NCBI GenBank assembly: GCA_964368645.1
Contig: CAYJBY010000009.1
Span: forward strand, 1-64,000
Direction: 5' to 3'
DNA: 64,000 bases
Source of the DNA: JAEDHM01 sp964368645
GTDB lineage: Bacteria > Bacillota > Clostridia > Christensenellales > CAG-1252
Shown: in pieces, positions 41,094 through 49,837 of the stretch
Layout of the letters: each line of letters begins with the position of its first letter
Position numbering within the stretch: position 1 is the first letter of the stretch
Position numbers and translations under genes: made by a program
Notes under the pieces: generated by a model
What the model was told of the DNA's origin: nothing
The model's input: only the letters and a program-made list of their open reading frames with translations
The model's database searches: none

Positions 41094-42800
41094 ATGAATA
41101 AGCTTGATTTACCGTATTTCAAAACCAATATAGAGAAGTTTTTTAATTCCAACTGGTTTTTCCTTATAGTCGGTGTTATCATCATTACAACTTGGTGGAC
41201 TGACCACGCAGTTGTGGGAATCGTGCTTTTGCTGGCGGCTTTCGGTCTGATTTTGGTCTGTAGTAAAAACACTATGCCTGCCGTTACGGTTCTGCTTTGT
41301 ATCTACTTTACCTTCAGTCCGAGTTATAGCTCTCTCAAAGGCAACGAGTGGATGATCGCGCTTTTGGCTATTCCCCTTACCGCAATCGTAATTCATTGCA
41401 TCGTCTATAAGCCGAAACTCAAAATACGCGGCTACGGCGTTGCTATGGCTTTGGTAACTTTGCCTTGGCTGTTGCAGGGTATCGGCCGCCGTATCAAGTA
41501 CTGCGTTACCGATTACTTCTCTCCTACCTTCGTTTGGGTTGCCTACATAATCGTTGCCGGTCTCGGCGCGTTATACTTCCTGCTTTATCTGTTCTTTGAC
41601 GCTACCTGCAAGAGCGAAAAGGGTGAAAAGGGCGAGTTCTTGGAGTATATGTGCAAGCTGATGATTTTTACGGCAATAGTTATCACCGCTCAATGCTTCG
41701 TGGTTATCGGACGGTTGCTGATTAATACCCCCTTCGACACCCTCGTGACTATGCTCGGCAACGGCGCGAAGCCCCTCAACCTCGGTTGGGGTACCTGTAA
41801 TAACGTGGCGGCATACTTTTCGCTTACCGTACCTATTACCGGCTATTTCGCACTCAAAAAGGGTAAACTGGCACCCGTGTACTTCTTCTTTATGCTGTTA
41901 CAGTACGTGCTGATACTCTTCACTTTCTCAAGAGGACCTATGATTTTCGTTACCGCGGCTCTGCCTGTGATTATCGTTTACCTTTTCGTTAAGGGCGATA
42001 AAAAGCACCGCATTGCTTTCGGTATCGTTTTGGCGGTTTGCGCTATTGCCGCCGCCGTGGTGCTTTACGTGCTTAAGGATATGACAGTGGCGGTGGTCAA
42101 CCGCCTGCTGGCTAAGGGCTTGGACGACAGCGGACGCTTTACTATTTGGCGTAACGCGGTGGACGTCTTTACCGAATTCCCCGTATTGGGCGGCGGTATG
42201 GATATATTCTATTTCACCGACACCGCGCCTTGGTCGCTGTTCTTCAACCGTCCGGGTATCCCCCGTTGGTTCCACTCCACGCTGTTCCAGACGATGGCGG
42301 CATTCGGCACCTTGGGACTTATCGCCTACGCGTATCAGTTCCTGTACCGCTACACCTTGGCTGTACGCCGTTTTAAGGACGTTCGCAGAATGTCCATATT
42401 GGCGGCAATGCTGCTGTTCGACGCATACGGTATGATAGATATTAACTTCTTCGCTCCGATGCTTTACTTCATCGTTATGCTCTTAACCTTGGCTATCGAC
42501 AAGGACGACGAGTATAAGCCTGTGAAATTCCTTACCTGCTGGTTCCCCAAAAGGCTGAAGGCGTGGCTTGACAAGAACCGCTCAATCGCTCTCGTTACCG
42601 CCACCGCAGACGGTATCTGCGGCGCAGAAGTAACCGAAAACGGCGAGAATAACGCCGACACTGCTGAAGTTGCGAACAACGCGGAAGACTTTGCCACCGA
42701 GGACGGTGCGAATACGGCGGACGAGGAAGACCTTTCTGCAAAAGCCGCAGACGATACGCCGCAAGAGGACGCGCCTAACAACGGCGATAATAACCTGTAA
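41094..42800 (+). CDS. O-antigen ligase/polymerase-like membrane protein
   Basis: I choose the ATG at 41094 (MNKLDLPYF), giving 568 residues. The frame can be extended to a TTG at 41037, but that would lie upstream of the promoter. The protein has 10-12 transmembrane helices, a Wzy_C-type region with FSRGPMIFV (about residue 280) and GRFTIWRNAVDVFTEFPVLG followed by an FHSTLFQTMAAFGTLGL loop. Such proteins polymerise or transfer surface glycans. No other glycan genes are nearby. The last 70 residues are a hydrophilic tail rich in Asn, Ala, Asp and Glu. Confidence 0.85.
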   Translation: MNKLDLPYFKTNIEKFFNSNWFFLIVGVIIITTWWTDHAVVGIVLLLAAFGLILVCSKNTMPAVTVLLCIYFTFSPSYSSLKGNEWMIALLAIPLTAIVIHCIVYKPKLKIRGYGVAMALVTLPWLLQGIGRRIKYCVTDYFSPTFVWVAYIIVAGLGALYFLLYLFFDATCKSEKGEKGEFLEYMCKLMIFTAIVITAQCFVVIGRLLINTPFDTLVTMLGNGAKPLNLGWGTCNNVAAYFSLTVPITGYFALKKGKLAPVYFFFMLLQYVLILFTFSRGPMIFVTAALPVIIVYLFVKGDKKHRIAFGIVLAVCAIAAAVVLYVLKDMTVAVVNRLLAKGLDDSGRFTIWRNAVDVFTEFPVLGGGMDIFYFTDTAPWSLFFNRPGIPRWFHSTLFQTMAAFGTLGLIAYAYQFLYRYTLAVRRFKDVRRMSILAAMLLFDAYGMIDINFFAPMLYFIVMLLTLAIDKDDEYKPVKFLTCWFPKRLKAWLDKNRSIALVTATADGICGAEVTENGENNADTAEVANNAEDFATEDGANTADEEDLSAKAADDTPQEDAPNNGDNNL

Positions 42801-42812
42801 ACGAACTATATC

Positions 42813-42855
42813 GGCTCCGATATTATCCGAAAGGACGGTTGAGGAGCCTTTTTTT
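42813..42855 (+). terminator. terminator after the O-antigen-ligase-like gene
   Basis: GGCTCC (42813-42818) pairs with GGAGCC (42843-42848), with an inner CCG/CGG pairing, followed by seven T. Confidence 0.75.
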
Positions 42856-42925
42856 GTCAAAGAGTTGACTTAACAGCCCTAAATGATATAATTAAAAAGG
42901 AATCTATGATAACGGAGGTCTGAAA

Positions 42926-43762
42926 ATGTATTGGTGGGTAAGCCTAATCGTAGCGTTATTTTTCGGCGGAGTAAACGTCGCCATTTTTATACCGCTTAGG
43001 GGCAAGGTGAAACTCTGTCAAAAAATTGTTACTATCGTTTGCGCCGTTTTACTGGCTTACAAAATAGGATATTATACCTTTTATCAGATTATGGGCGCAG
43101 GTTGGAACAAATTCCCTGTGGAATACTCCGCAGTCACTTATTTTGTCTTTACTCTTATCGTTCTTACGAAAAGGGAAAAGTTGATGCCCTTCGGTATTTT
43201 CAGCGCGATTTTGTCGGGGCTGATGTATTGTATCAGCTTTATAGTCGCCCCTGCGCAGTTCGTACCCCCTCACAACTCGATTTACGAGCTTATAACCGCT
43301 TGCATTAATCATAACGCGCTATACTTCTGCGGTATGCTTTTACTGCTGTACGTTAAGCCCCTTAACAAAAAACTTTGGTGGGAAATCCCCGTGGGCGTCG
43401 GCGTTTTCGCCGCCTACGCCGCCCTGCTCAAGCACACCGTTTTGGTGGGGCTGAACGTGGAAACCATAATCTACGAGGTATCCTCAGGCGACATTATCGC
43501 ACGTTTTGTTTCTGCGCTTATCGGCAAATGGTATTACTATATTTGGTATTATCCCGTGCTGATTCTCCTGATATCGGTTCTGTCAATTGCCTTTTTCAAG
43601 CTCAACACGGCAAAAAAATACGCGCCCAAGCTAACGGATTTGTACGTTTTCCCTGATTTTGAGTCTGATAAAACCGTTTGTGCGGAATCCACCGCCATAG
43701 AATCCAACGCCATAGAATCCAACTGTGCGGAAGACGCAGTTTCCGCCGTGAAAAACAATTAG
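42926..43762 (+). CDS. polytopic membrane protein of unknown function
   Basis: The 278-residue protein has about six or seven transmembrane helices between residues 1 and 235. The general shape and length recall the YwaF/TMEM164-type family, but the match is weak and I do not assign it. The C-terminal 30 residues are hydrophilic and contain ESNAIESN, encoded by a 15-bp unit repeated three times (43685-43729). A promoter (TTGACT, 16 bp, TATAAT, ending near 42892) and a GGAGGT ribosome site precede it. Confidence 0.75.
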   Translation: MYWWVSLIVALFFGGVNVAIFIPLRGKVKLCQKIVTIVCAVLLAYKIGYYTFYQIMGAGWNKFPVEYSAVTYFVFTLIVLTKREKLMPFGIFSAILSGLMYCISFIVAPAQFVPPHNSIYELITACINHNALYFCGMLLLLYVKPLNKKLWWEIPVGVGVFAAYAALLKHTVLVGLNVETIIYEVSSGDIIARFVSALIGKWYYYIWYYPVLILLISVLSIAFFKLNTAKKYAPKLTDLYVFPDFESDKTVCAESTAIESNAIESNCAEDAVSAVKNN

Positions 43763-43779
43763 CACGATATTTATAAAAA

Positions 43780-44436
43780 CTACAGCAATTTACCCGCTTC
43801 TCTAACGCTCAAAGCATTGAGGCGGGTTTTGTTTTGTTCGATAAAATCCTTTACCCATTGGGGATTGACCTTGCTATATTCTCTTAAGCTCCAACCGATT
43901 GCCTTATTAATAAAAAATTCCCTGCTGTCCAGATTGTTGACGATAATCAACTCCAGAAGTCCGCAGTCGGTAGCTTCCTTGTAGCGTTGCTGAAAGTCTA
44001 TTGCGGTACGCCGCAACCACAGATTATCCGAGGAGGACCACTCCAGCATAGTAGCTTTTAATTCGGGGTATTTTTGCACAAGAGTGCCGCATACCGCGTC
44101 TAAGGAATCCACAGTATCCCACCAGGATTTTTCGCAAATCAGCGACTTAACCTTTTCTAAATCCTCTTTAACGAAACTTTTTTGCCCGAAAGGAACGTAG
44201 CTCAATGCAACGTACTGGGCTTCTCTGTAGGGTTTACTCCAACATAAAAAAACAAAATCCCAAGTGAAATTCGCTTTTTTGCCCTCTTTCAAAAAAGGCT
44301 TTACCGCGAAATCCAGCTTGGGCTTGGGTATCCCTAAAAATTGAAATTTGTTTTGCATATACGCAGACATTTTCCGCGATTGCATTTCATCGCGCATTGC
44401 TTCCAACTGCTGAAAAAGTCCGTCGTACCACACCAT
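43780..44436 (-). CDS. DNA alkylation repair protein (AlkD-like, HEAT repeats)
   Basis: AlkD-type glycosylases excise bulky or charged alkylated bases without base flipping. The 218-residue protein is made of helical HEAT-like units. It shows the C-terminal INKAIGWSLREYSKVNPQWV segment (about residues 176-195), which holds the conserved Trp, Arg and Tyr of the family, and LRRTAIDFQQRY (about residue 140). Length and motif match. It is convergent with the preceding membrane protein gene and followed by nothing in operon. Confidence 0.88.
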   Translation of the reverse strand: MVWYDGLFQQLEAMRDEMQSRKMSAYMQNKFQFLGIPKPKLDFAVKPFLKEGKKANFTWDFVFLCWSKPYREAQYVALSYVPFGQKSFVKEDLEKVKSLICEKSWWDTVDSLDAVCGTLVQKYPELKATMLEWSSSDNLWLRRTAIDFQQRYKEATDCGLLELIIVNNLDSREFFINKAIGWSLREYSKVNPQWVKDFIEQNKTRLNALSVREAGKLL

Positions 44437-44557
44437 ACGTAATATCCTTTCCGCGCCGCAACGCCGATTTAGTCTTATGCGGACGGCAAATACTCGCCCT
44501 TAATTCCCACCCTTTTTGCCAAAGGGAAGGCAGACTCCGCCGCCGAGAGTTACAGGA

Positions 44558-44953
44558 TTATCCGCGGATAAGCTTAACGTAGAATTTGCGCTCTCTGGGG
44601 CCGTCAAATTCACAGAAAAATATGCTTTGCCAAGTACCGAGTACCAGCTTGCCGTCATTGACGATTACCGTTTCGCTTGCGCCCACTACAGAGGACTTGA
44701 GATGAGCGGAGCTGTTGCCCTCGTTATGCAGAAACTCCTTGCGGTTGCCGAAATTGGCGTTAAGACCGAACAAAAGGTCCTTTACCACGTCTGGATCGGC
44801 GTTCTCGTTAATGGTTATCGCACAGGTGGTATGGGGGGTGTATATAACGCATATACCTTCCTGAACGTCACTGCGTGACAGCGCGTCGTTGACTTGTGAG
44901 GTAATATCGTACATATTTTCTTTTTGGGTGTTAAGGGTGTATAAAAAATTCAT
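44558..44953 (-). CDS. YjbQ family protein (UPF0047)
   Basis: The 131-residue protein has the family signatures ICVIYTPHTTCAITINENADPDV (cut here as three blocks: YTPHTTCA, INENADPDV) around residues 35-58, SSAHLKSSVVG about residue 84, and LGTWQSIFFCEFDGPRER near the end. The HxxC and later His residues form the presumed active site. Some members have weak thiamin phosphate synthase activity, but the true role is unknown. An in-frame ATG at 44953 follows a weak AAGGCGG site. Confidence 0.92.
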   Translation of the reverse strand: MNFLYTLNTQKENMYDITSQVNDALSRSDVQEGICVIYTPHTTCAITINENADPDVVKDLLFGLNANFGNRKEFLHNEGNSSAHLKSSVVGASETVIVNDGKLVLGTWQSIFFCEFDGPRERKFYVKLIRG

Positions 44954-45049
44954 TGTTTAGCCGCCTTAATTGGATTTTATATATAATAGCATAATTCCCT
45001 TTTGTTTTGCAACAAATACAGCGTTTTACCCTCAAAAAAAAAGGAAAGG

Positions 45050-45690
45050 GCTATTAGATAACCGAAATATCCGCTTATATCGGGATTAGTACGGTTTTGC
45101 ACGGCTTTTGCAATGCTTCTTTATGCGTCCGCTCCGTTAATCTCCCTCCGTTCTCGGTCAGTATCCTTTTTCCATTACGTTGATTTAGGTATTACTCATT
45201 GTCCCTTTTTCTGTTCCGTTAATCTCCGTTTTCTCGGTTATTGTTTTCTTCCGCTCCTCAGTTAATCCCCATCTTTTTTAGGTCATTGCTCTTTTTCCAT
45301 TACTTTGATTTAGGTTTTTGTTCATTGTCCGTTTTTCTGTTCCGTTGGTTCCCGTTTTTGGAGCATCATTCTTTTTCCGTTTAGTTACTTTCAGTATTTG
45401 CTCATTGCTTTTTTAGATTACGTTAATGCGCTGTTCTTTTTCCGCTCCGTTAATCTTCGTTTTCTCTGCTATTGTTTTCTTTCGATTAAGTTAATGCGCT
45501 TTTTTGTTCCGTTGATTTCGGTTTTTTGCAACTATTTTTTCGTATTATGTTAATTCTCGTTTTTTCTCTTTTTCCATTCCGTTCCGTTGGTTCCAGTTTT
45601 TGCGGTTATTGCTTTTTTCCGTTCCTTAATTCTCGTTGCTCTTTCGGCTATTATACGTTTTTTTGTTCCGTTTCGCGCCTTAAACAGGGC
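45050..45690. repeat. pyrimidine-rich degenerate array, period about 40 bp
   Basis: About 650 bp of strongly T/C-biased plus strand is built from degenerate units of roughly 38-46 bp. Each unit runs CTTTTTCC(G/A)TT, then CCGTTAAT or ACGTTGAT, a CTCCGTTTTCTCGG-like or TTTAGGTATT-like half, and TCATTG or TTATTG. I count about 12 units. The same word family appears at 19.5-19.8 kb. A plus-strand frame at 45526-45714 inside it is a by-product of the repeat. The array lies between the divergent yjbQ and transketolase genes. Confidence 0.75.
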
Positions 45691-45710
45691 TTTTGCGGCA
45701 AGGTCGGGTA

Positions 45711-45739
45711 TTGACAAAAAGACCTTCTTTCACTATAAT
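45711..45739 (+). promoter_or_regulatory. promoter of the transketolase genes
   Basis: TTGACA (45711-45716), a 17-bp spacer and TATAAT (45734-45739) match consensus perfectly, about 30 bp before the start codon and its AAGGAGG site. Confidence 0.93.
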
Positions 45740-45769
45740 AAGGACAGTAATCATTAAGGAGGCTTTTTA

Positions 45770-46585
45770 ATGGATTTCAAAGAGATTTGCAAGGACATCA
45801 GAGCCGACGTCGTTACCTGTATCGGCACTTTAGGCGTGGGACACATCGGCGGTTGTCTTTCCGTGGTTGACCTATTGGCGGTGCTTTATTACAAGCAAAT
45901 GCGCGTTGACCCCAGTAACCCGAAAATGGAGGGCAGAGATAGGCTTATCGTATCCAAGGGACACGCAGGCCCTGCGGTTTACGCGACTCTCGCCAACAAG
46001 GGCTATTTCCCCAAGTCGGAACTGCTTACCCTCAACAAAGGCGGTACTAACCTGCCCAGTCACTGCGATATGAACAGGACTATCGGCGTGGATATGACCA
46101 CAGGTTCTTTAGGTCAGGGCTTTAGCTGTGCCGTAGGCGTTGCTATCGGCAGTAAGCTGAAAAAGGACGGTGCGACCATTTACACCATTATCGGCGACGG
46201 CGAAACGCAGGAAGGTCAGATTTGGGAAGCGGCAATGTACGCCGCCCATAAGAAACTTGACAACTTAATCGGCTTTACCGATTATAACCGCAAGCAAATC
46301 GACGGCACCACCGACGAAATCAACGGTCTTGATCCCCTCGACAAAAAATGGGAGTCCTTCGGTTGGAACGTAATCACCGTCACAGACGGTAACGACTGCG
46401 CTCAAATCGACGAGGCTATCACCAAGGCAAAGGGATTTTTGAACGGCAAGCCCACTATGGTTATCCTTAACACCGTTAAGGGCAAGGGCGTCAGCTTTAT
46501 AGAGGCTAAGGGCGTGGGTAATCACAGTATGCCCATAACCGCGGAAGATATGGCTGCGGCGATTGACGAGATAAGGAGGGCGTAA
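45770..46585 (+). CDS. transketolase, N-terminal (thiamine-diphosphate binding) subunit
   Basis: Transketolase moves two-carbon units in the pentose phosphate pathway. This 271-residue subunit carries the ThDP-binding half: GHIGGCLSVVDLLAVLYY (about residue 26), SKGHAGPAVYA, GSLGQGFSCAVG and the GDGETQEGQIWEA motif (about residue 143) that binds the diphosphate through metal. It forms the active enzyme with the following gene. The two-gene split form is common in Clostridia and archaea. Confidence 0.97.
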   Translation: MDFKEICKDIRADVVTCIGTLGVGHIGGCLSVVDLLAVLYYKQMRVDPSNPKMEGRDRLIVSKGHAGPAVYATLANKGYFPKSELLTLNKGGTNLPSHCDMNRTIGVDMTTGSLGQGFSCAVGVAIGSKLKKDGATIYTIIGDGETQEGQIWEAAMYAAHKKLDNLIGFTDYNRKQIDGTTDEINGLDPLDKKWESFGWNVITVTDGNDCAQIDEAITKAKGFLNGKPTMVILNTVKGKGVSFIEAKGVGNHSMPITAEDMAAAIDEIRRA

Positions 46586-46586
46586 T

Positions 46587-47516
46587 ATGGAAAGCGAAAT
46601 CAGAAAAGTTCTCAACAGAGTGTTACGCGAGATGATGACCGCGGACGAGCGCGTTATGGTAATCGACGCCGACCTGGCAGGAGCCAACGGCACCAAGGAT
46701 ATTCGCAAGGATTTCCCTGACAGAGCCTTGGACGTAGGCATAGCGGAAGCCAATATGGCGTCTATCGCAGGCGGCTTATCCAGTTACGGATATATCCCCT
46801 TCATCTGCACCTTTACTCCCTTTGCCACCAGAAGAATGTGCGACCAAATCACCCTTTCGATATGCTACGCTAAGCAAAACGTCAAAATCGTAGGCACCGA
46901 TCCCGGTATCGCCGCGGAAATCAACGGCGGCACTCATATGAGTATGGAGGATATAGGCGTACTGCGTTCTATTCCCAATATCGTTATTTTTGAGCCCGTG
47001 GACGGCTATCAGCTTGAAAAAGCTCTTCCCGTTATCAAGGACTACGAGGGCGCGGTTTATATCCGTATGTTCCGTAAGGTCTTAGAGCCCGTGTTTAACG
47101 AGGATTATAAGTTCGACCTTTTCAAAGCGGACGTAGTTAAGGAAGGTAAGGATTTGACCATACTCGCCAGCGGTATTATGGTTCAGGAGTCCGTCAAGGC
47201 TCTCGAACTGCTGAAAGCCGAGGGTATCGACGCGGAGCTTATCAACGTACATACCATTAAGCCCATCGACAAGGACACCATTATCGCCAGCGCGAAAAAG
47301 ACGGGCGCGGTACTTACCTGTGAAAACCACAACGTAATCGGCGGCTTGTACAGCGCGGCGGCGGAAGTATTCGCATCCGAATACCCTGTTAAGATGAAAG
47401 CTATCGGCGTGCAGGATCGTTTCGGCGAGGTCGGCAAGCTCCCCTATCTGAAATCCGTTATGAAAATGACTGCGGAGGATATAGTCGCCGCGGCAAAGGA
47501 TTTGCTTAACAAATAA
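46587..47516 (+). CDS. transketolase, C-terminal (pyrimidine-binding) subunit
   Basis: The 309-residue partner starts one base after the N-subunit stop, so the two are translationally coupled. It has VMVIDADLAGANG (about residue 20), the DVGIAEANMASIAGGL block with the Glu that activates ThDP (about residue 50), FTPFATRRMCDQI, and the late CENHNVIGGLYSA. A terminator follows at once, so the operon contains just these two genes. Confidence 0.97.
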   Translation: MESEIRKVLNRVLREMMTADERVMVIDADLAGANGTKDIRKDFPDRALDVGIAEANMASIAGGLSSYGYIPFICTFTPFATRRMCDQITLSICYAKQNVKIVGTDPGIAAEINGGTHMSMEDIGVLRSIPNIVIFEPVDGYQLEKALPVIKDYEGAVYIRMFRKVLEPVFNEDYKFDLFKADVVKEGKDLTILASGIMVQESVKALELLKAEGIDAELINVHTIKPIDKDTIIASAKKTGAVLTCENHNVIGGLYSAAAEVFASEYPVKMKAIGVQDRFGEVGKLPYLKSVMKMTAEDIVAAAKDLLNK

Positions 47517-47558
47517 GCTAACCGAGAATATAAGTAACCGATAGGTTACAAGATAACA

Positions 47559-47594
47559 AAAACCGTCGGAAAATTATTTCCGACGGTTTTTATC
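47559..47594 (+). terminator. terminator of the transketolase operon
   Basis: AAAACCGTCGGAAA (47559-47572) pairs with TTTCCGACGGTTTT (47577-47590), followed by TATCG. It is a strong stem and may act on both strands. Confidence 0.88.
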
Positions 47595-47752
47595 GTTATT
47601 AGGTTTTATCGTTATTAGGGTAATTATTGCGTAAACGGCTACCGCCTAGGATATACAGCCTAAAGCGTTTGCGCTAACGCAGAGCATCTTAAACGCCAGT
47701 TCCGTGCTACCGTTTGCAATCGATATTGGGAAGTCCTACAAGCTATGGGCTT

Positions 47753-48175
47753 TTACAGACTGCGGAGTACGGTATTAACCAGTTTCATATCCACCTTGCC
47801 GTTATAGTTGGTCTTAAAGAACTTCATTACGGCAGGCACGCTCTTGTCCTCCAACCCTGCGATTAGGGTGCGAATCTCGTCCTCGGACAACAGTTTGGGA
47901 AGATAACCTCTGATAACCTCAAGCTGCGCCTCAAGGACTGCGACGTTCTCCGCTCTGGCGGCCTTTTCGTAACCGTCCTTCTCCTCGATAAGCTCTTTTT
48001 CCACCTTTTGCAGAATGGTATTGACGTCCGCTTCCGCAAGCTCCTCGCCCTTGGCGCGTTTGTCGATAGTGGCAAGCATCAGCTTGTTGATAACTACTTC
48101 AAGTGCGGATACAGCCGCCTTGTTTTTCTCTTTCATTGCCGTTATTTTTGCTTTTTTGAAATCCATTAAATCCAT
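47753..48175 (-). CDS. yqeY: GatB/YqeY domain protein
   Basis: The 140-residue protein matches the YqeY family: an N-terminal helical part with AMKEKNKAAVSALEVVIN, then the C-terminal GatB-tail-like domain with EAQLEVIRGYLPKLLSEDEI (about residues 84-103). The family resembles the tRNA-binding tail of the amidotransferase subunit GatB. A role in tRNA metabolism is suspected but unproven. The start is behind GGAGGT. It lies just downstream of an unknown gene (48212-48694) on the same strand. Confidence 0.88.
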   Translation of the reverse strand: MDLMDFKKAKITAMKEKNKAAVSALEVVINKLMLATIDKRAKGEELAEADVNTILQKVEKELIEEKDGYEKAARAENVAVLEAQLEVIRGYLPKLLSEDEIRTLIAGLEDKSVPAVMKFFKTNYNGKVDMKLVNTVLRSL

Positions 48176-48211
48176 AAATCTATACCTCCGATTGGGATAA
48201 AATACCTTAAT

Positions 48212-48694
48212 TCAGCCCTTACGCACCGAGTCTATCAGCGCGATAAAGGCGTTTTGCGCTCTGTTGTTGGTAATTGCCAAATGCACGTGTTCAAACTTGT
48301 CGTCCGCTTTTTTGCGCCACTCGGCAACCTCCCACAGAATACCGTTATACTCTGGACTGAAGGTGCGCTCAAAAACGAAATACCGCATATTCTCCGTAAG
48401 CGTTACGCCGATATACAGCACCTCCTTGTCCTGATTAGGTTCGGGAAGCTCCGCTATTATCAGCTCCGTGCCGTCGTCAAACGCCGCCTTGTTGACCTTG
48501 ATTACGCCGTCCTTACAGCCGTAAAGCTCAGGATCGGTCTTTTGCTTTTCCCACATTTCGTTAAAAAACGCTTCCGTCCGCTCCAAATCCTTAGACATTA
48601 CGTTGACAAAATTGGCGCGGTAACGGAAAAGCACCTCTCTAACCACGAGGTGCGCGAACATAAAGTTGTAGGTGTTTTGTTTTTTCGCCGCCAT
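48212..48694 (-). CDS. conserved-looking hypothetical protein
   Basis: The 160-residue soluble protein has no motif I recognise. It shows a helical N-terminus (YNFMFAHLVVREVLFRYR), a middle segment with acidic turn and strand pattern (FDDGTELIIAELPEP), and an HVHLAITNNRAQNAFIALI C-terminus. Codon use matches its neighbours and a GGAG ribosome site precedes the ATG, so it is probably a real gene. It could be co-transcribed with yqeY 36 bp downstream. No function is proposed. Confidence 0.7.
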   Translation of the reverse strand: MAAKKQNTYNFMFAHLVVREVLFRYRANFVNVMSKDLERTEAFFNEMWEKQKTDPELYGCKDGVIKVNKAAFDDGTELIIAELPEPNQDKEVLYIGVTLTENMRYFVFERTFSPEYNGILWEVAEWRKKADDKFEHVHLAITNNRAQNAFIALIDSVRKG

Positions 48695-48842
48695 AGCTTC
48701 TCCGTAGTGCGGTTGTCGCCGTCTGCCTAATTCGGCAAAGAGCGATTCTTGTCCTAACGGTCGGTATTTAGCCGCCGAGGAAACCGCTTCGTCTTAACTG
48801 CCTAACATTATAACACCGCACGAAGCGTTTCGCAAGGGGAAA

Positions 48843-48950
48843 TTACGCAACCAAAACGTGATAAAGCACAAACATTGCGACTTGCTTATCCGTTGGCTCG
48901 TTAATGCCGTAATATAACATAAGTTCTTTGCGCACTCTTTCGGTATCCAT
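48843..48950 (-). CDS. putative 35-residue small protein
   Basis: Translated by hand, it starts MDTERVRKELMLYYGINE and ends VLYHVLVA with a TAA stop at 48845-48843. The ATG lies 8 bp after a strong GGAGG, and a TATAAT box is present about 60 bp upstream (near 49004-48999, minus). The composition (amphipathic helix, acidic and basic residues alternating) looks protein-like and differs from the overlapping longer frame, which lacks a ribosome site. Function unknown. Confidence 0.5.
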   Translation of the reverse strand: MDTERVRKELMLYYGINEPTDKQVAMFVLYHVLVA

Positions 48951-49062
48951 ATTTTTATCCTCCGTGTTTTGCTCGCCCTAGGGCTGATTACACTTAGATT
49001 ATAGCCCGAAACGCGAAAAATGCTGTCCAATTAATCGGACACCGAATTGTGGGCGAAACCCC

Positions 49063-49091
49063 TTGAAAAACTTTCGTTTTCATTGTATTAT
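49063..49091 (+). promoter_or_regulatory. promoter of the alpha/beta hydrolase gene (leaderless)
   Basis: TTGAAA (49063-49068), a 17-bp spacer and TATTAT (49086-49091), with the ATG only 6 bp further on (49098). No ribosome site exists, so the mRNA is probably leaderless. Confidence 0.7.
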
Positions 49092-49097
49092 TATACT

Positions 49098-49778
49098 ATG
49101 GAAATATCGGCTAACGGCATAAAAATCAATTATACGGACGTAGGTTCGGGACAGCCCGTGGTTCTTTTGCACGGCAACGGCGAGAGCCTTGCCATCTTTG
49201 AAAAGCTGACGGAGAAGCTATCCTCAAACTATAGAGTCATCGCGATGGACAGCCGCGGTCACGGAGCAAGCCAAAAGGGCTTGCCTCTTTCCTACTCCCT
49301 TATGGCGCAGGACGTTGTAGGGTTAATTGATGCGCTGGGGCTGAAAAAGCCTTATTTGTACGGCTTCAGCGACGGCGGTATTATCGGCTTGATAATCGCC
49401 TTTTCGCACCCCGATCTACTTGGCAAGCTGGCAATTAGCGGCGCGAACCTAACGCCCCTGGGACTTAAGGGGTATTTCCATCAGTTAATGCGGCTGATAA
49501 GCACACTGACCAAGGGATCCCCCTCTAACGCGCTTTACACTTTAATGCTTACCGAGCCGTCCATTACCGCCGACGAACTGCGGCGTATTACCGTGCCGAC
49601 CTTGGTCCTAGCCGGGGCGCGTGACATAATAAGAAAAAAGGAAACGGAAGCAATAGCCTTGAACGTACCCGATTCCTCACTCCTGATTGTGCCAAGAGCC
49701 ACTCACGGCAGTTACGTAACCGATAACGAAAAGCTATACGGGCTTCTCGCGCCCTTTTTTAAGCAACCGACTCAATAG
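49098..49778 (+). CDS. alpha/beta hydrolase
   Basis: The start is placed at the ATG at 49098 (MEISANGIKINY), giving 226 residues. A 17-codon extension upstream lies within the promoter. The fold is clear: the oxyanion HGNGES (about residue 24), the nucleophile elbow GFSDGG (Ser about residue 91), a catalytic Asp near AGARDII (about residue 178) and His in ATHGSYV (about residue 207). The substrate is unknown. The cap domain is short, as in small esterases and 2-hydroxymuconate-like hydrolases. Confidence 0.88.
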   Translation: MEISANGIKINYTDVGSGQPVVLLHGNGESLAIFEKLTEKLSSNYRVIAMDSRGHGASQKGLPLSYSLMAQDVVGLIDALGLKKPYLYGFSDGGIIGLIIAFSHPDLLGKLAISGANLTPLGLKGYFHQLMRLISTLTKGSPSNALYTLMLTEPSITADELRRITVPTLVLAGARDIIRKKETEAIALNVPDSSLLIVPRATHGSYVTDNEKLYGLLAPFFKQPTQ

Positions 49779-49837
49779 CGGTTTTTGCCGCATAGTGAAA
49801 AGGCGGTTATATTGAAAATCAAAATCTATGTCGATAA

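Noticed and set aside
45526..45714. Plus-strand 62-residue frame before the transketolase
   Set aside because: It lies inside the pyrimidine-rich repeat array and overlaps the -35 box.
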